Assembly: GCF_007830515.1 (NCBI RefSeq)
Contig: NZ_VLKT01000037.1
Span: forward strand, 18,430-82,429
Reading direction: 5' to 3'
Length of the DNA: 64,000 nt
Source of the DNA: Mesorhizobium tianshanense
Lineage (GTDB): Bacteria; Pseudomonadota; Alphaproteobacteria; Rhizobiales; Rhizobiaceae
The notes under the pieces are model-generated. The model searched no databases, was not told where the DNA came from, and was given only the letters and a program-made list of their open reading frames with translations. The position numbers and the translations under genes are program-made. Shown here piece by piece: positions 41,799-50,442 of this stretch; position 1 is the stretch's first letter; the number at the start of each line of letters is the position of its first letter.

Positions 41799-42893
41799 TC
41801 ATTGTCCTCCGTCCGGAAGGAGGAAACCTTTTTCCGCCGGCCATGTCAGCCATACGGAATTGCCCTTGCTGAGTGCCGAGGCGGCGACCTCGTTCGGCAC
41901 GGAGACCGTCACCTTGGCGCCGTGGCGTGTGGTGAGATCGAGCCGCGTCGCAGCACCGAGATAGGTCGAGGCGACCGCCGTCGCGGCGATGCCGTTCTCG
42001 CCTGCCGCCGCTTCGGGAGCGATCGACATGTATTCAGGCCGGATCGCCAGGATGGCATTGCTGCCGACGGCGCTGGCATTGCCGCGCAGGCTGATGGTGC
42101 GGTCTTCGCACAGGCCGGTGGCGCCATTGTCGGCGTTGCGCACGCCCTTCAGCGGCAGCATGTTGATCTCGCCAAGGAACTCGGCGACGAAACGATTGGC
42201 CGGCCGGTCGTAGACCTCGTCAGGCGCGCCAACCTGCAGCAATTTGCCATGGTTGAAGATGGCGACGCGCGACGACAGCGCCAGCGCCTCGCTCTGGTCA
42301 TGGGTAACGAAGACAAAGGTGGTGCCGGTCTCCTGGTGCAGCCGCTTCATCTCGGCCTGCATCTGGCCGCGCAGGCCCTTGTCGAGCGCCGAGAACGGCT
42401 CGTCGAGCAAAAGCACGCCCGGCTCGAACACCAACGCGCGCGCCAGCGCCACGCGCTGCTGCTGGCCACCGGACAATTGCGCCGGCAGTTTCTTCTCGTG
42501 GCCCTTCAGCCCGACGCGCTCGATCATCTCGCCGACACGTCGCTTGATTTCGGCCGACGATCTCTTGCGCACCTTGAGCGGGAAGGCGATGTTGGCCTCG
42601 ACGCTCATATGCGGGAACAGCGCGTAGCCCTGGAACACCATGCCGGCAGCGCGTTGCTCGGCCGGCCGCTCGGTGATGTCGACGCCGTCGCTGTAAAGGC
42701 GGCCGTCGGTCGGCTGAATGAAACCGGCAAGGATCATCAGGAAGGTGGTCTTGCCCGAACCGGAGGGCCCGAGCAGGGTCAGGAATTCGCCGCGGCCGAT
42801 ATCGAGCGTCAGATCGTCCAGCGCACGGAACGAGCCGAAGCTCTTGCCGATCCCGATTGCCTTGATCTCTGCGGCCCGGCCGGGTTGCTGCAT
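41799..42893 (-). CDS. Spermidine/putrescine-type ABC transporter ATP-binding protein (PotA-like)
   Basis: 364 residues: ABC domain with Walker A GPSGSGKTT, signature LSGGQQQR, Walker B VLLLDEPFSALD and switch FVTHDQSEA, then a C-terminal TOBE domain (about 285-364). ATG at 42893 with AAAGGCAGG upstream; the frame is open to 43172 through the repeat region but that is not coding. First gene of the transporter unit, downstream of the LysR gene across the palindromic repeat. Confidence 0.93.
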   Translation of the reverse strand: MQQPGRAAEIKAIGIGKSFGSFRALDDLTLDIGRGEFLTLLGPSGSGKTTFLMILAGFIQPTDGRLYSDGVDITERPAEQRAAGMVFQGYALFPHMSVEANIAFPLKVRKRSSAEIKRRVGEMIERVGLKGHEKKLPAQLSGGQQQRVALARALVFEPGVLLLDEPFSALDKGLRGQMQAEMKRLHQETGTTFVFVTHDQSEALALSSRVAIFNHGKLLQVGAPDEVYDRPANRFVAEFLGEINMLPLKGVRNADNGATGLCEDRTISLRGNASAVGSNAILAIRPEYMSIAPEAAAGENGIAATAVASTYLGAATRLDLTTRHGAKVTVSVPNEVAASALSKGNSVWLTWPAEKGFLLPDGGQ

Positions 42894-42999
42894 CCTGCCT
42901 TTGTCCTCACTGCTGGGATAAATCGTAGGGCAGGGCAGCGGCTCACCGCAACCGAATAGTTTTCGCCGGATCGGCAAATTTGATTCATCTATGCGCCAA

Positions 43000-43190
43000 T
43001 CTCCCCCCTCGAGGGGGAGATGTCGCCGAAGGCGACAGAGGGGGTCGTCTCGCGTGGAGCGCGACTTCCTCCTTCTTTGAGGAAAAGCCAGACTCTTTGA
43101 GGAAAAGCCAGACTTGGCCGAGTCCAGTCGAACCGACCCCCTCTGGCCGCTTCGCGGCCATCTCCCCCTCAAGGGGGGAGATTAGCGCTG
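43000..43190. repeat. Large mosaic inverted repeat between LysR and transporter genes
   Basis: Left part: CTCCCCCTCGAGGGGGAG and GTCGCCGAAGGCGAC, then AGAGGGGGTCG. Right part is the inverse order: CGACCCCCTCT, GGCCGCTTCGCGGCC, then CTCCCCCTCAAGGGGGGAG. The outer blocks can pair with each other over about 190 bp. The same modules occur at 30850-30990. The last bases reach the 3' end of the LysR gene (stop 43182). Confidence 0.7.
43075..43114. repeat. Perfect 20-bp tandem duplication
   Basis: CTTTGAGGAAAAGCCAGACT occurs twice head to tail (43075-43094, 43095-43114) in the loop region of the mosaic repeat. Probably a slippage product; the unit spacing is too short and copy number too low for a CRISPR. 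Confidence 0.9.
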
Positions 43191-44069
43191 GTTCTCCGAC
43201 AGCTTCGACCGCAACCATCCACTGAAAACATTCAGCACCGGATGCGCGGCCTTCGCGTGCTCGGAAACCAGAAAATAAGACCGAGGCGATTTGATCGCGA
43301 TGTCGAAGGGGCGGACCAGCCGGCCTTCGCTCAGCGCCCGGCGACTGGTCAATTCGTCGCCCATGGCGATGCCCTGGCCGGCGATCGCCGCCGAGAAAAC
43401 CAGGTTCATGTCGGAAAAGAAGATGCCGCCCTCGATATCGGGATTCTCGACCTTCGACAGCGCCAGCCAGCGCGCCCAGTCCTCGGTATCGCCAAGATGC
43501 AGCAAATTGGCGCGCAGCACGTCGGCCGGCTTGGAAAACCCACCGATCTTGTTGAGCAGCGTCGGGCTGCACAGCGGTGTAAACGAGATTTCGCACAACA
43601 GCTCGGCCGCGCGGTTCGGCCAATTGCCGACGCCAAAAGCGATGAAGGCGTCGGCATCGGCATTGCTGACATCGTCCAGCCGCCGCGGCGTCAGGATGCG
43701 CAGCGCGACATCGGGGTACATCTGCCGGAACTCGCCGATATGGGTGCACAGGAACAGCGAGGCGAAGCCCGGCGTGCAGCTGACGCTGAACGAGCCGCCG
43801 ACGCCGGTGCCGGCATGGCGGCTCACCGCGTCGCCCAGCACCGTCAGCGCCTTGCGCACGTCGCTGGCGTAGCGCTGGCCACGCGGGGTGAGCGCCACGC
43901 CCTTGCCGATGCGTTCGAGCAGGTCGAAGCCGAGATCGCGTTCGAGCAGGCGAAGCTGATGGCTGACGGCGCTGCGGGTCAGATGCAGTTCGTCGGCGGC
44001 GCGCCATACGCTACCATGCCGGGCAAAACTGTCGAGGGCGCGCAGCGCCTGAGTGGAAGGTATTCGCAA
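43182..44069 (-). CDS. LysR-family regulator (GcvA-like)
   Basis: 295 residues. HTH at residues 6-65 (ALDSFARHGSVWRAADELHL, TRSAVSHQLRLLERDLGFDL), then an effector domain. The N-terminus STQALRALDSFARHGS is of the GcvA/AmpR subgroup. Divergent from the M20 gene (start 44166) with 96 bp between, and upstream of the transporter on its own strand, so it probably governs both arms of the locus. Confidence 0.9.
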   Translation of the reverse strand: MRIPSTQALRALDSFARHGSVWRAADELHLTRSAVSHQLRLLERDLGFDLLERIGKGVALTPRGQRYASDVRKALTVLGDAVSRHAGTGVGGSFSVSCTPGFASLFLCTHIGEFRQMYPDVALRILTPRRLDDVSNADADAFIAFGVGNWPNRAAELLCEISFTPLCSPTLLNKIGGFSKPADVLRANLLHLGDTEDWARWLALSKVENPDIEGGIFFSDMNLVFSAAIAGQGIAMGDELTSRRALSEGRLVRPFDIAIKSPRSYFLVSEHAKAAHPVLNVFSGWLRSKLSENQR

Positions 44070-44165
44070 GAGGCCTCAGGTGAACCGAATTTGCATATGC
44101 CGGGAAAACATATCACTTTTTGACGAGGCGCTTCACTGCTTTCTTCTCATCCCATGGAGGAACCG

Positions 44166-45776
44166 GTGACGAACTCTGCGCAAATGACCGCGCTTGCCTG
44201 CCTGGAGGACATCCAGCCGTCACTGTCGGCGTGGACGCGGACGATCTTCGATTTCGGCGAGACCGCCTGGCGCGAGTACCAGTCGGCCGCCTGGTATGTG
44301 GAACATTTGAAGTACGAAGGCTTTTCAGTCGAGGAAGGCTCCGGCGGCATGCCAACCGCCTTTTGCGCCCATTGGACCAACGGCGCCGGCCCGACGATCG
44401 GCATGTACGCCGAATACGATGCGGTGCCCGGCAATTGCCAGGACGCGGCGACCGTCAAGCGACCGCGTCCGGGTCTCGGCGAACAGGCCGGCGGCCACAC
44501 CGATCCGCATTCCGGTCTTGGCATTGCCAGTCTGGGCGGGCTTTTGGCGACCAAGGCGGCGATGCAGCGCCACGGCATATCGGGCACGCTGCGCTTCACC
44601 GGCGAGCCGGCGGAGAAGGTGCGCGGTTCGAAGCCGATCCATGCGGCGAAGGGCTATTACGATGGCCTCGCCGGCATGATCTCCTTCCACCCCTTTTACA
44701 TGCTGCCGCTCTGCAACACGGCGCGCTGGGACACGCATTGTGGCGCGGCCTATGCGATGATCTACCGCTTCGTGTGCGACGAACCCGAAGATTGGGTTCG
44801 CGCAAGCGACGCAGCACCGATCCCGCAGGCGCATTCGGCGGTCAGGGCGCCCGGCGCCAACGACGCGCTTGTCATGATGTACATGGCCTCCAAGGGGCTG
44901 CGCGACTCCATGCTGCCGCATCAGGGCGGCTGGTCGATCAGCGAGGCGATCCTGACGGCGGGGCAGGCGACAGCCGACAATCTGCCGGCGGGGTTGGCCG
45001 AGATCCAGTACATGATCCGCGTGCCGACTTTAGCGATGGCCGAGCAGGTGACCGCCATGTTCGATCGCAATGCCGAAGCCGCCGCCAAGATGAGCGGCTG
45101 CCGATACGAGCGGCACTGGGTGTCGAAGTCGCGACCGGGGCTCGCCAATCACGCCATGGCTGATATTGCCTATGAGGCGCTGTCGATGGTCGGGCCGCCG
45201 CGCTGGGATGAGACGGCCAAGGCCGTGGCGCGCGAAATCCAGGTCAATGCCGGCGGCATAGCAAGCGACGAACCGTTCATCGCCGAGCTGGAGCGGCTGA
45301 TCGCGCCGCGGGAAGCGGAGGCGCTACTGCGCCGCGACCTGCCGCCCTCGCAGCTCAACTCGACCTCGGACGATTACACTGACATGTCGTGGCACGCGCC
45401 GACGGCGCGGTTCTACGTCGCCCGCCCGGCGCTGCGGTCGGAGAATGGCCATGCTTATCCATCTTGGGCAATGAATGCGCTGGGCGGCATTTCCGCCACG
45501 ATCGATCCGATGGTTACCTGCGCGTCGAAGGCGATTGCGCTGGCAGCACTTCGCCTGCTGGAAGACAAGACCGCCCGCGGTGCGGCGATGGACGAATTCG
45601 TCGCCCGCACCGGCGGCGGCATTGGCGGCTCGAATTGGCTGGCGCCGCTTTGCGACTATGACCCGCCGATCCATTTCCGCTGGCCGGAATATGTCACCAC
45701 CCCGCGCGGACGGGACTGGTGGATACCAAGCAACCCCCAAGCCACATCATCACCCGCACGAGGAGAAACCCCATGA
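44166..45776 (+). CDS. M20-type amidohydrolase/peptidase
   Basis: 536 residues from a GTG at 44166, chosen because GGAGGAA lies 5 bases upstream (the in-frame ATG at 44154 contains that sequence). The metallopeptidase core is AbgB/IAL-like: GMYAEYDAVPGNC (metal Asp region), HTDPHSGLGIASLGG, RFTGEPAEKV (catalytic Glu) and GISATIDPMV. Compared with the canonical GHxCGH loop, the sequence GGHTDPHSG is unusual. Longer than typical M20 enzymes (about 400-480). Overlaps the next gene by 4 bp, so the two enzymes are likely consecutive steps. Confidence 0.8.
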   Translation: MTNSAQMTALACLEDIQPSLSAWTRTIFDFGETAWREYQSAAWYVEHLKYEGFSVEEGSGGMPTAFCAHWTNGAGPTIGMYAEYDAVPGNCQDAATVKRPRPGLGEQAGGHTDPHSGLGIASLGGLLATKAAMQRHGISGTLRFTGEPAEKVRGSKPIHAAKGYYDGLAGMISFHPFYMLPLCNTARWDTHCGAAYAMIYRFVCDEPEDWVRASDAAPIPQAHSAVRAPGANDALVMMYMASKGLRDSMLPHQGGWSISEAILTAGQATADNLPAGLAEIQYMIRVPTLAMAEQVTAMFDRNAEAAAKMSGCRYERHWVSKSRPGLANHAMADIAYEALSMVGPPRWDETAKAVAREIQVNAGGIASDEPFIAELERLIAPREAEALLRRDLPPSQLNSTSDDYTDMSWHAPTARFYVARPALRSENGHAYPSWAMNALGGISATIDPMVTCASKAIALAALRLLEDKTARGAAMDEFVARTGGGIGGSNWLAPLCDYDPPIHFRWPEYVTTPRGRDWWIPSNPQATSSPARGETP

Positions 45777-46705
45777 CCGTTCATGACCGCATCGTAGCCG
45801 AACCATTTTCACTGCAGCGCCGCAACCCGGCCGGCGGCACCAAACCGCTGACCGCCTGGGGCTTCGCCAATGAGACCGACGTGCTGACCGACGTGCTGCT
45901 CGGCTCGCCGAATTTCCTGCGCCATCTTTCGACCAGCTCGCTGTCGCGAAAACATCTGCGCGAGGCGCCGTGCAACGTCCAGATCGCGCAGGCTCAGCAC
46001 AAGGACCTTGTAGCCGCCTACGAGCATTTCGGCGTCAACATCCACTGGCACGAGCCGACGCCGGAACTGCCGATGCAGGTCTATTCGCGCGATTCCAGCG
46101 TCATGACGCCTTACGGCGTCATCATCACCGCGATGGCCAACTGGTGGCGGCGCGGCGAGAACTACGCCGCGATCCGCACCTACGAAAAACTCGGCATCCC
46201 GATCTACGACATGGTCACCGCCGGCACCTTCGAGGGCGGCGACTTCAACGTCATCGAGGACGGCGTGGTGCTGATCGGCTGCGGCGGCGCCCGCACGCAA
46301 GAAGAAGGCGCGCGCCAGGTCCAGGCCTGGTTCGACAAGGAGGGCTGGGAAACCCGCATCGCCTTCATCGACGAGTATTACGTCCATATCGACCTGATGG
46401 TGGTGCCGATCGCGGAAAAGCTGACCGCCGTCTGCCTCGCCTGCACGGAGCCGGGCATCGTCGACTGGCTGAAGGGCAAAGGCCACGAAATCATCGACGT
46501 GCCGTTCCAGGATACGATGGCGCTCGGCTGCAACTTCATGTCGCTTGGCAAGGACAGGGTGATCGCGCCGACGTCCAGTCAGACACTGATCGGCCAGCTC
46601 AAGGCGCGCGGCTTCGAGGTGGCGGCGGTCGAGATGAGCGAGATCTCGAAGACCGGCGGCGGCATCCACTGCATGGCGCAGGCGCTGAAACGCGAGCCGG
46701 CCTGA
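45773..46705 (+). CDS. Arginine-deiminase/DDAH-fold hydrolase
   Basis: 310 residues of the amidinotransferase fold (PF02274). The catalytic set of the guanidine-modifying superfamily is visible: acidic EGGDFN, His in YYVHIDLM and the nucleophile Cys in GGGIHCMAQ near the C-terminus. Likely hydrolyses a guanidino group (arginine, methylarginine or a derivative) to a ureido product. ATG 45773 overlaps the M20 stop (ATGA) and has GAGGAGA upstream. It should act directly before or after the M20 enzyme on an imported substrate. Confidence 0.83.
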   Translation: MTVHDRIVAEPFSLQRRNPAGGTKPLTAWGFANETDVLTDVLLGSPNFLRHLSTSSLSRKHLREAPCNVQIAQAQHKDLVAAYEHFGVNIHWHEPTPELPMQVYSRDSSVMTPYGVIITAMANWWRRGENYAAIRTYEKLGIPIYDMVTAGTFEGGDFNVIEDGVVLIGCGGARTQEEGARQVQAWFDKEGWETRIAFIDEYYVHIDLMVVPIAEKLTAVCLACTEPGIVDWLKGKGHEIIDVPFQDTMALGCNFMSLGKDRVIAPTSSQTLIGQLKARGFEVAAVEMSEISKTGGGIHCMAQALKREPA

Positions 46706-46823
46706 GCGGCAGCCACTCTCGCTTGCCAGCCGGTCCGCGATTGCGGTCCGACGCGTTGTTCCATTTTTCACAAGATGGACAACGCGTTTGATCGGTCTTA
46801 CGGTTTGAGCCGAACCAGCGGAG

Positions 46824-47453
46824 ATGTTCGCGGCCCCAATGAACAAGGTCGATATCAGGAACAAGGGTAGCGACGAGCGTTCGACTGCCACCAGCCTTTT
46901 GCGGCTCGGCACACGATTGAAGCTCTCCCGGCAGACGCGTGGCCTGACCTTGAAGGCGCTCGCCGCCGCTGCCAATTGCTCGGAAAGCCTGCTTTCCAAG
47001 ATCGAGAACGGCAAGGTCTCGCCCTCGCTTCCCATGCTCCACAGGCTGGTCGAGGTGCTCGGCACGAATATTGGCTGGATGTTCGAGGAGTCCGACGGCG
47101 AGGAAGGCATCGTCTTTAGGGCCGGAACGCGGCCGTTGATCGCGCTCGATCCGCTGCGGCGCGGCGAGGGCATTTCGCTCGAGCGTGTCATTCCCTATTC
47201 GCCAGGCCATCTCCTCCAGTGCAACATCCACCATATCGAGGCCGGCGGTGAAAGTGCCGGCCCCATCCAGCATGCCGGCGAGGAAGTCGGCTATGTGCTC
47301 GAAGGCTCAATCGAGCTGATGGTCGGTGAAAAGACATTTCGCCTGTCTGCCGGCGATTCCTTCGTATTCGATTCCGAAGTGCCGCACTGGTACCGCAATG
47401 TCGGCAATGAACGCGCCAGCATTTTCTGGGTGAACACACCGGCGACCTTCTGA
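46824..47453 (+). CDS. XRE-family regulator with C-terminal cupin domain
   Basis: 209 residues: HTH at about 25-85 (TLKALAAAANCSESLLSKIENG) and a cupin domain at about 135-205 (GEEVGYVLEGSIELMVGEKTF, LSAGDSFVFDSEVPHWYRN). XRE-cupin proteins such as PuuR sense small amines and sugars. It lies between the amidohydrolase/DDAH genes and the sugar-type operon, on the same strand as both. A pair of 13-bp palindromes lies directly downstream of it, upstream of the next operon, and may be its operator. ATG 46839 is an alternative start. Confidence 0.87.
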   Translation: MFAAPMNKVDIRNKGSDERSTATSLLRLGTRLKLSRQTRGLTLKALAAAANCSESLLSKIENGKVSPSLPMLHRLVEVLGTNIGWMFEESDGEEGIVFRAGTRPLIALDPLRRGEGISLERVIPYSPGHLLQCNIHHIEAGGESAGPIQHAGEEVGYVLEGSIELMVGEKTFRLSAGDSFVFDSEVPHWYRNVGNERASIFWVNTPATF

Positions 47454-47489
47454 TCCCTGCAAGCTCTGGTTCTCTTCGCCGATGCCAAT

Positions 47490-47522
47490 TCAAGTCACTT
47501 GACAGGAAATCAAGTATCTTGA
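47490..47522. promoter_or_regulatory. Two 13-bp palindromes 20 bp apart (operator)
   Basis: TCAAG-TCA-CTTGA (47490-47502) and TCAAG-TAT-CTTGA (47510-47522). Identical arms, same helical face (centre spacing 20 bp), about 70 bp before the binding-protein gene. A bound dimer pair would overlap the promoter of the operon 47594-55354. Candidate binder: the adjacent XRE-cupin regulator. Confidence 0.7.
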
Positions 47523-47593
47523 ATTATGCGTCTGCGCTCAGCGCCAGGTGAGCCCGATCAAGGGCCTTTTCCGCAAAACCAAGGGGAACCGGA

Positions 47594-48535
47594 ATGCGTC
47601 TTACCAAGATCCTTTCAGGCTGCGCCGCAGCCATCGCCATGACCCTCGCGCTCGGCTCTGCCTCGGCCATGGCCGAGACCTATGCGCTCGTCACCATCAA
47701 CCAGCAGGCCCTGTTCTTCAACCAGATCAATGACGGTGCGACGGCTGCGGCAAAGGCTGCCGGCGTCGACCTCGTCATCTTCAACGCCAACAACGTGCCG
47801 AGTGCGCAGAACGACGCGATCGAGAACTACATTACCCAGAAGGTCGACGGCATCATTCTCGTCGCCATCGATGTCAACGGTGTGAAGCCGGCAATCACCG
47901 CGGCCAAGGCCGCCGGCATTCCGGTGATTGCCATCGACGCGCAAATCCCGGACGGCGACAATGTCGCCTTCGTCGGCGTCGACAACACCAAGGCCGGCGA
48001 GGATATCGGCAAGTTCTACGCCGACTACGTTAAGGCCAATATGAGCGGCACCGCCAAGATCGGCGTCGTCGGCGCGCTCAATTCGTTCATCCAGAACCAG
48101 CGCCTCGACGGCTTCAAGAAGGCCGTCGCCGACAGCGGCCAGAAGGTCACCTTCCTCGACACAGTCGACGGCCAGAACGTGCAGGACGTCGCGCTGTCGG
48201 CCTCCGAAAACCTGATGACTGCCAATCCCGACATGACGACGCTTTATGCGACCGGCGAGCCGGCCCTGCTCGGGGCTGTGTCCGCCGTCACCAGCCAGGG
48301 CCGTACCGGCGACGTCAAGGTGTTCGGCTGGGATCTGACCAAGTCGGCGGTGCAAGGTCTCGAAGAGGGCTGGGTGGTCGCTGTCGTCCAGCAGGATCCG
48401 GCCGGTGAAGGCAAGGCTGCCATCGAAGCCTTCGTCAAGCTCAAGAAGGGTGAGAAGATCGAGCCGATCATCAATGTTCCGATCACCATCGTGACCAAGG
48501 AAAATGTCGGCCAGTTCAAGGACATGTTCAAATAA
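47594..48535 (+). CDS. Sugar ABC transporter substrate-binding protein (RbsB/FrcB-like)
   Basis: 313 residues, SBP family 4 (periplasmic binding protein/LacI fold). Signal peptide about 1-27 (ends SAMAE). Typical blocks: LVTINQQALFFNQINDGA, QKVDGIILVAIDVNGV, GIPVIAIDAQIPDGD, and QQDPAGEGKAA. Ligand likely a sugar or sugar-like compound. First gene of the eight-gene operon; AAGGGGAACCGG precedes the ATG. Confidence 0.92.
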   Translation: MRLTKILSGCAAAIAMTLALGSASAMAETYALVTINQQALFFNQINDGATAAAKAAGVDLVIFNANNVPSAQNDAIENYITQKVDGIILVAIDVNGVKPAITAAKAAGIPVIAIDAQIPDGDNVAFVGVDNTKAGEDIGKFYADYVKANMSGTAKIGVVGALNSFIQNQRLDGFKKAVADSGQKVTFLDTVDGQNVQDVALSASENLMTANPDMTTLYATGEPALLGAVSAVTSQGRTGDVKVFGWDLTKSAVQGLEEGWVVAVVQQDPAGEGKAAIEAFVKLKKGEKIEPIINVPITIVTKENVGQFKDMFK

Positions 48536-48624
48536 GATCTCCCAAGACCGCCGGGCTGCGCATTGACCCGAGGGTTGCGCGGCCCGGCGACCGATTGAAC
48601 TTTGTCGCCCAGAGAACTGGAACC

Positions 48625-49425
48625 ATGATGAGCGATGGCGAGACCTACCGCGTCAGGATGACCGGTATTTCCAAACGGTACGGCCCTATCCAGACGCTGG
48701 ACGATGTTTCGCTGAACCTGAAGCCTGGCGAAGTGCTCGGTCTGGTCGGCGACAATGGCGCCGGCAAATCCACCTTGAGCAAGGTGCTCTCCGGTGCGGT
48801 CATTCCGGATTCCGGCACCATCGAGATCGATGGCAAGGGTGTGTCCTTTTCCTCACCGGCCGATGCCCGCGCCGCACGTGTGGAGATGGTCTACCAGGAC
48901 CTTTCGCTCTGCGACACGGTGGATGTCGCGGGCAATCTCTTCCTTGGCCGCGAGCCGCGCAGCCACGTTCTTGGCATCCCCTTTCTCGACAACAAGCGCA
49001 TGCACGACGAGACGCGCGAGATGCTCGACCGGCTCGGCATCGTCATCGCCGACACGAGGCTCAAGGTCGAAAACCTCTCCGGCGGGCAGCGCCAGTCGAT
49101 CGCCATCGGCCGCGCCGCCTCCTTCGATCCGTCGGTGCTGATCATGGACGAACCGACGGCCGCCCTCGCAGTGGCGGAGGTCGAGGCGGTTCTGGATCTC
49201 ATTCGCGCCGTCAGCGCCCGTGGCGTCAGCGTCATCCTCATCACCCATCGGCTGCAGGATCTGTTCCTGGTCTGCGATCGTATCCAGGTCATGTATGAGG
49301 GCCGCAATGTCGCCGAGCGCAAGATCGGCGACACCAGCATCGAGGAGGTCGTCAACCTGATCGTCGGCCGCAAGTTTGTCGCGCGTTCGGCACGCGCAAG
49401 CCGTGATGAGGCAGCACAGCCATGA
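48625..49425 (+). CDS. Sugar ABC transporter ATP-binding protein, single-domain (FrcA-like)
   Basis: 266 residues, a single ABC domain: Walker A GDNGAGKST, signature LSGGQRQS and Walker B VLIMDEPTAAL. Most ribose-type transporters use a double-domain RbsA; the single-domain form resembles FrcA of the rhizobial fructose importer FrcBCA and must dimerise. ATG 48625 (ATGATG) was chosen; an in-frame TTG at 48595 is unlikely. Overlaps the permease gene by 4 bp. Confidence 0.9.
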   Translation: MMSDGETYRVRMTGISKRYGPIQTLDDVSLNLKPGEVLGLVGDNGAGKSTLSKVLSGAVIPDSGTIEIDGKGVSFSSPADARAARVEMVYQDLSLCDTVDVAGNLFLGREPRSHVLGIPFLDNKRMHDETREMLDRLGIVIADTRLKVENLSGGQRQSIAIGRAASFDPSVLIMDEPTAALAVAEVEAVLDLIRAVSARGVSVILITHRLQDLFLVCDRIQVMYEGRNVAERKIGDTSIEEVVNLIVGRKFVARSARASRDEAAQP

Positions 49426-50441
49426 ATGTCACCTCATCGCCTGGGAATATCGGCGCCTCGCCGCCCAAACGCGCCCACAACAGCACCTGGAAGGATGTGG
49501 CGATAGCCAATGGCAGCGTTGTCTCCATCGCGCTGTTCTTCATTGTCGTCTGCGTCGTCTTCTCACTGATCACCAACTCCTTCCTGACGACGCCCAATCT
49601 GCTGAACATCGTGCGCCAGTCCGCGCCACTGCTGATCGTTGCGGCGGCGATGACCTTCGTCATCACCGCGGGCGGCATCGATCTCTCGGTCGGCTCCGTG
49701 CTGGCGCTGACGGCAACGCTGTCGGCGGTCCTGCTGCAGGCTGGCCTGCCGTGGCCGCTAGTCGTCATCGCCATGCTGGCGCTCGGCGCGGCGGTCGGGG
49801 CTTTGCAGGGCTTCTTCATCGCCTATGAGCGGATACCGGCCTTCATCGTCACGCTGGCCGGGCTCTCCGTCATTCGCGGGGTGGCGCTGCTGATCACCGG
49901 CGGCTATTCGATCCCCGTTGAGCCAACCAGCTTCTTCGTGAATATCGGCAGGGCCTGGTTTCTCGGTGTGCCGGTGCCGGCACTGCTCGCCCTTGTTGTT
50001 CTGATCATCGCCTATCTCGCTTTCAATCAGACACCGTTCGGCCGCTATGTGACCGGCATTGGGGCCAATGCCGAGGCTGTGCGCCGCGCCGGTGTCGATA
50101 CACGCTTCATGATGCTCTTCGTCTATATCCTGTCCGGCATGGCGTCGGCGGTGGCCGGCATCATTCTCGCAGCCCGACTCGGCTCCGGCTCATCGAATGC
50201 CGGCCAGGGTTTTGAACTCGATGTCATCGCCGCCGTGGTGCTTGGCGGCACCAGCCTGTTCGGCGGGCGCGGCACGATCATCGGTACAGTGCTCGGCGCG
50301 TTGACCGTCGCAGTCATCGGCAACGGCCTGATCCTCGCGCATATGTCGCCCTTCCTGACGCCGATCGTCACCGGCACAATCATCCTCGTTGCCATCTGGC
50401 TGAATTTCCGCCTGTTCAAGGGCGCAACGCGGAGCCGCTGA
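49422..50441 (+). CDS. Sugar ABC transporter permease (RbsC/FrcC-like)
   Basis: 339 residues, eight to ten transmembrane helices (BPD_transp_2). Family blocks: FVITAGGIDLSVGSVLALTA, YVTGIGANAEAVRRAGVDTR and AAVVLGGTSLFGGRGTIIGT. ATG overlaps the ATPase stop; the next gene starts 1 bp after its stop. Completes the importer. Confidence 0.92.
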   Translation: MNVTSSPGNIGASPPKRAHNSTWKDVAIANGSVVSIALFFIVVCVVFSLITNSFLTTPNLLNIVRQSAPLLIVAAAMTFVITAGGIDLSVGSVLALTATLSAVLLQAGLPWPLVVIAMLALGAAVGALQGFFIAYERIPAFIVTLAGLSVIRGVALLITGGYSIPVEPTSFFVNIGRAWFLGVPVPALLALVVLIIAYLAFNQTPFGRYVTGIGANAEAVRRAGVDTRFMMLFVYILSGMASAVAGIILAARLGSGSSNAGQGFELDVIAAVVLGGTSLFGGRGTIIGTVLGALTVAVIGNGLILAHMSPFLTPIVTGTIILVAIWLNFRLFKGATRSR

Positions 50442-50442
50442 C

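Noticed and set aside
43075..43114. Two adjacent identical 20-bp units, considered as a CRISPR start
   Set aside because: No spacer between the units, only two copies, and no cas genes.
45809..47191. 460-codon open frame on the minus strand
   Set aside because: Antisense to the DDAH-fold and XRE-cupin genes, both with clear motifs.
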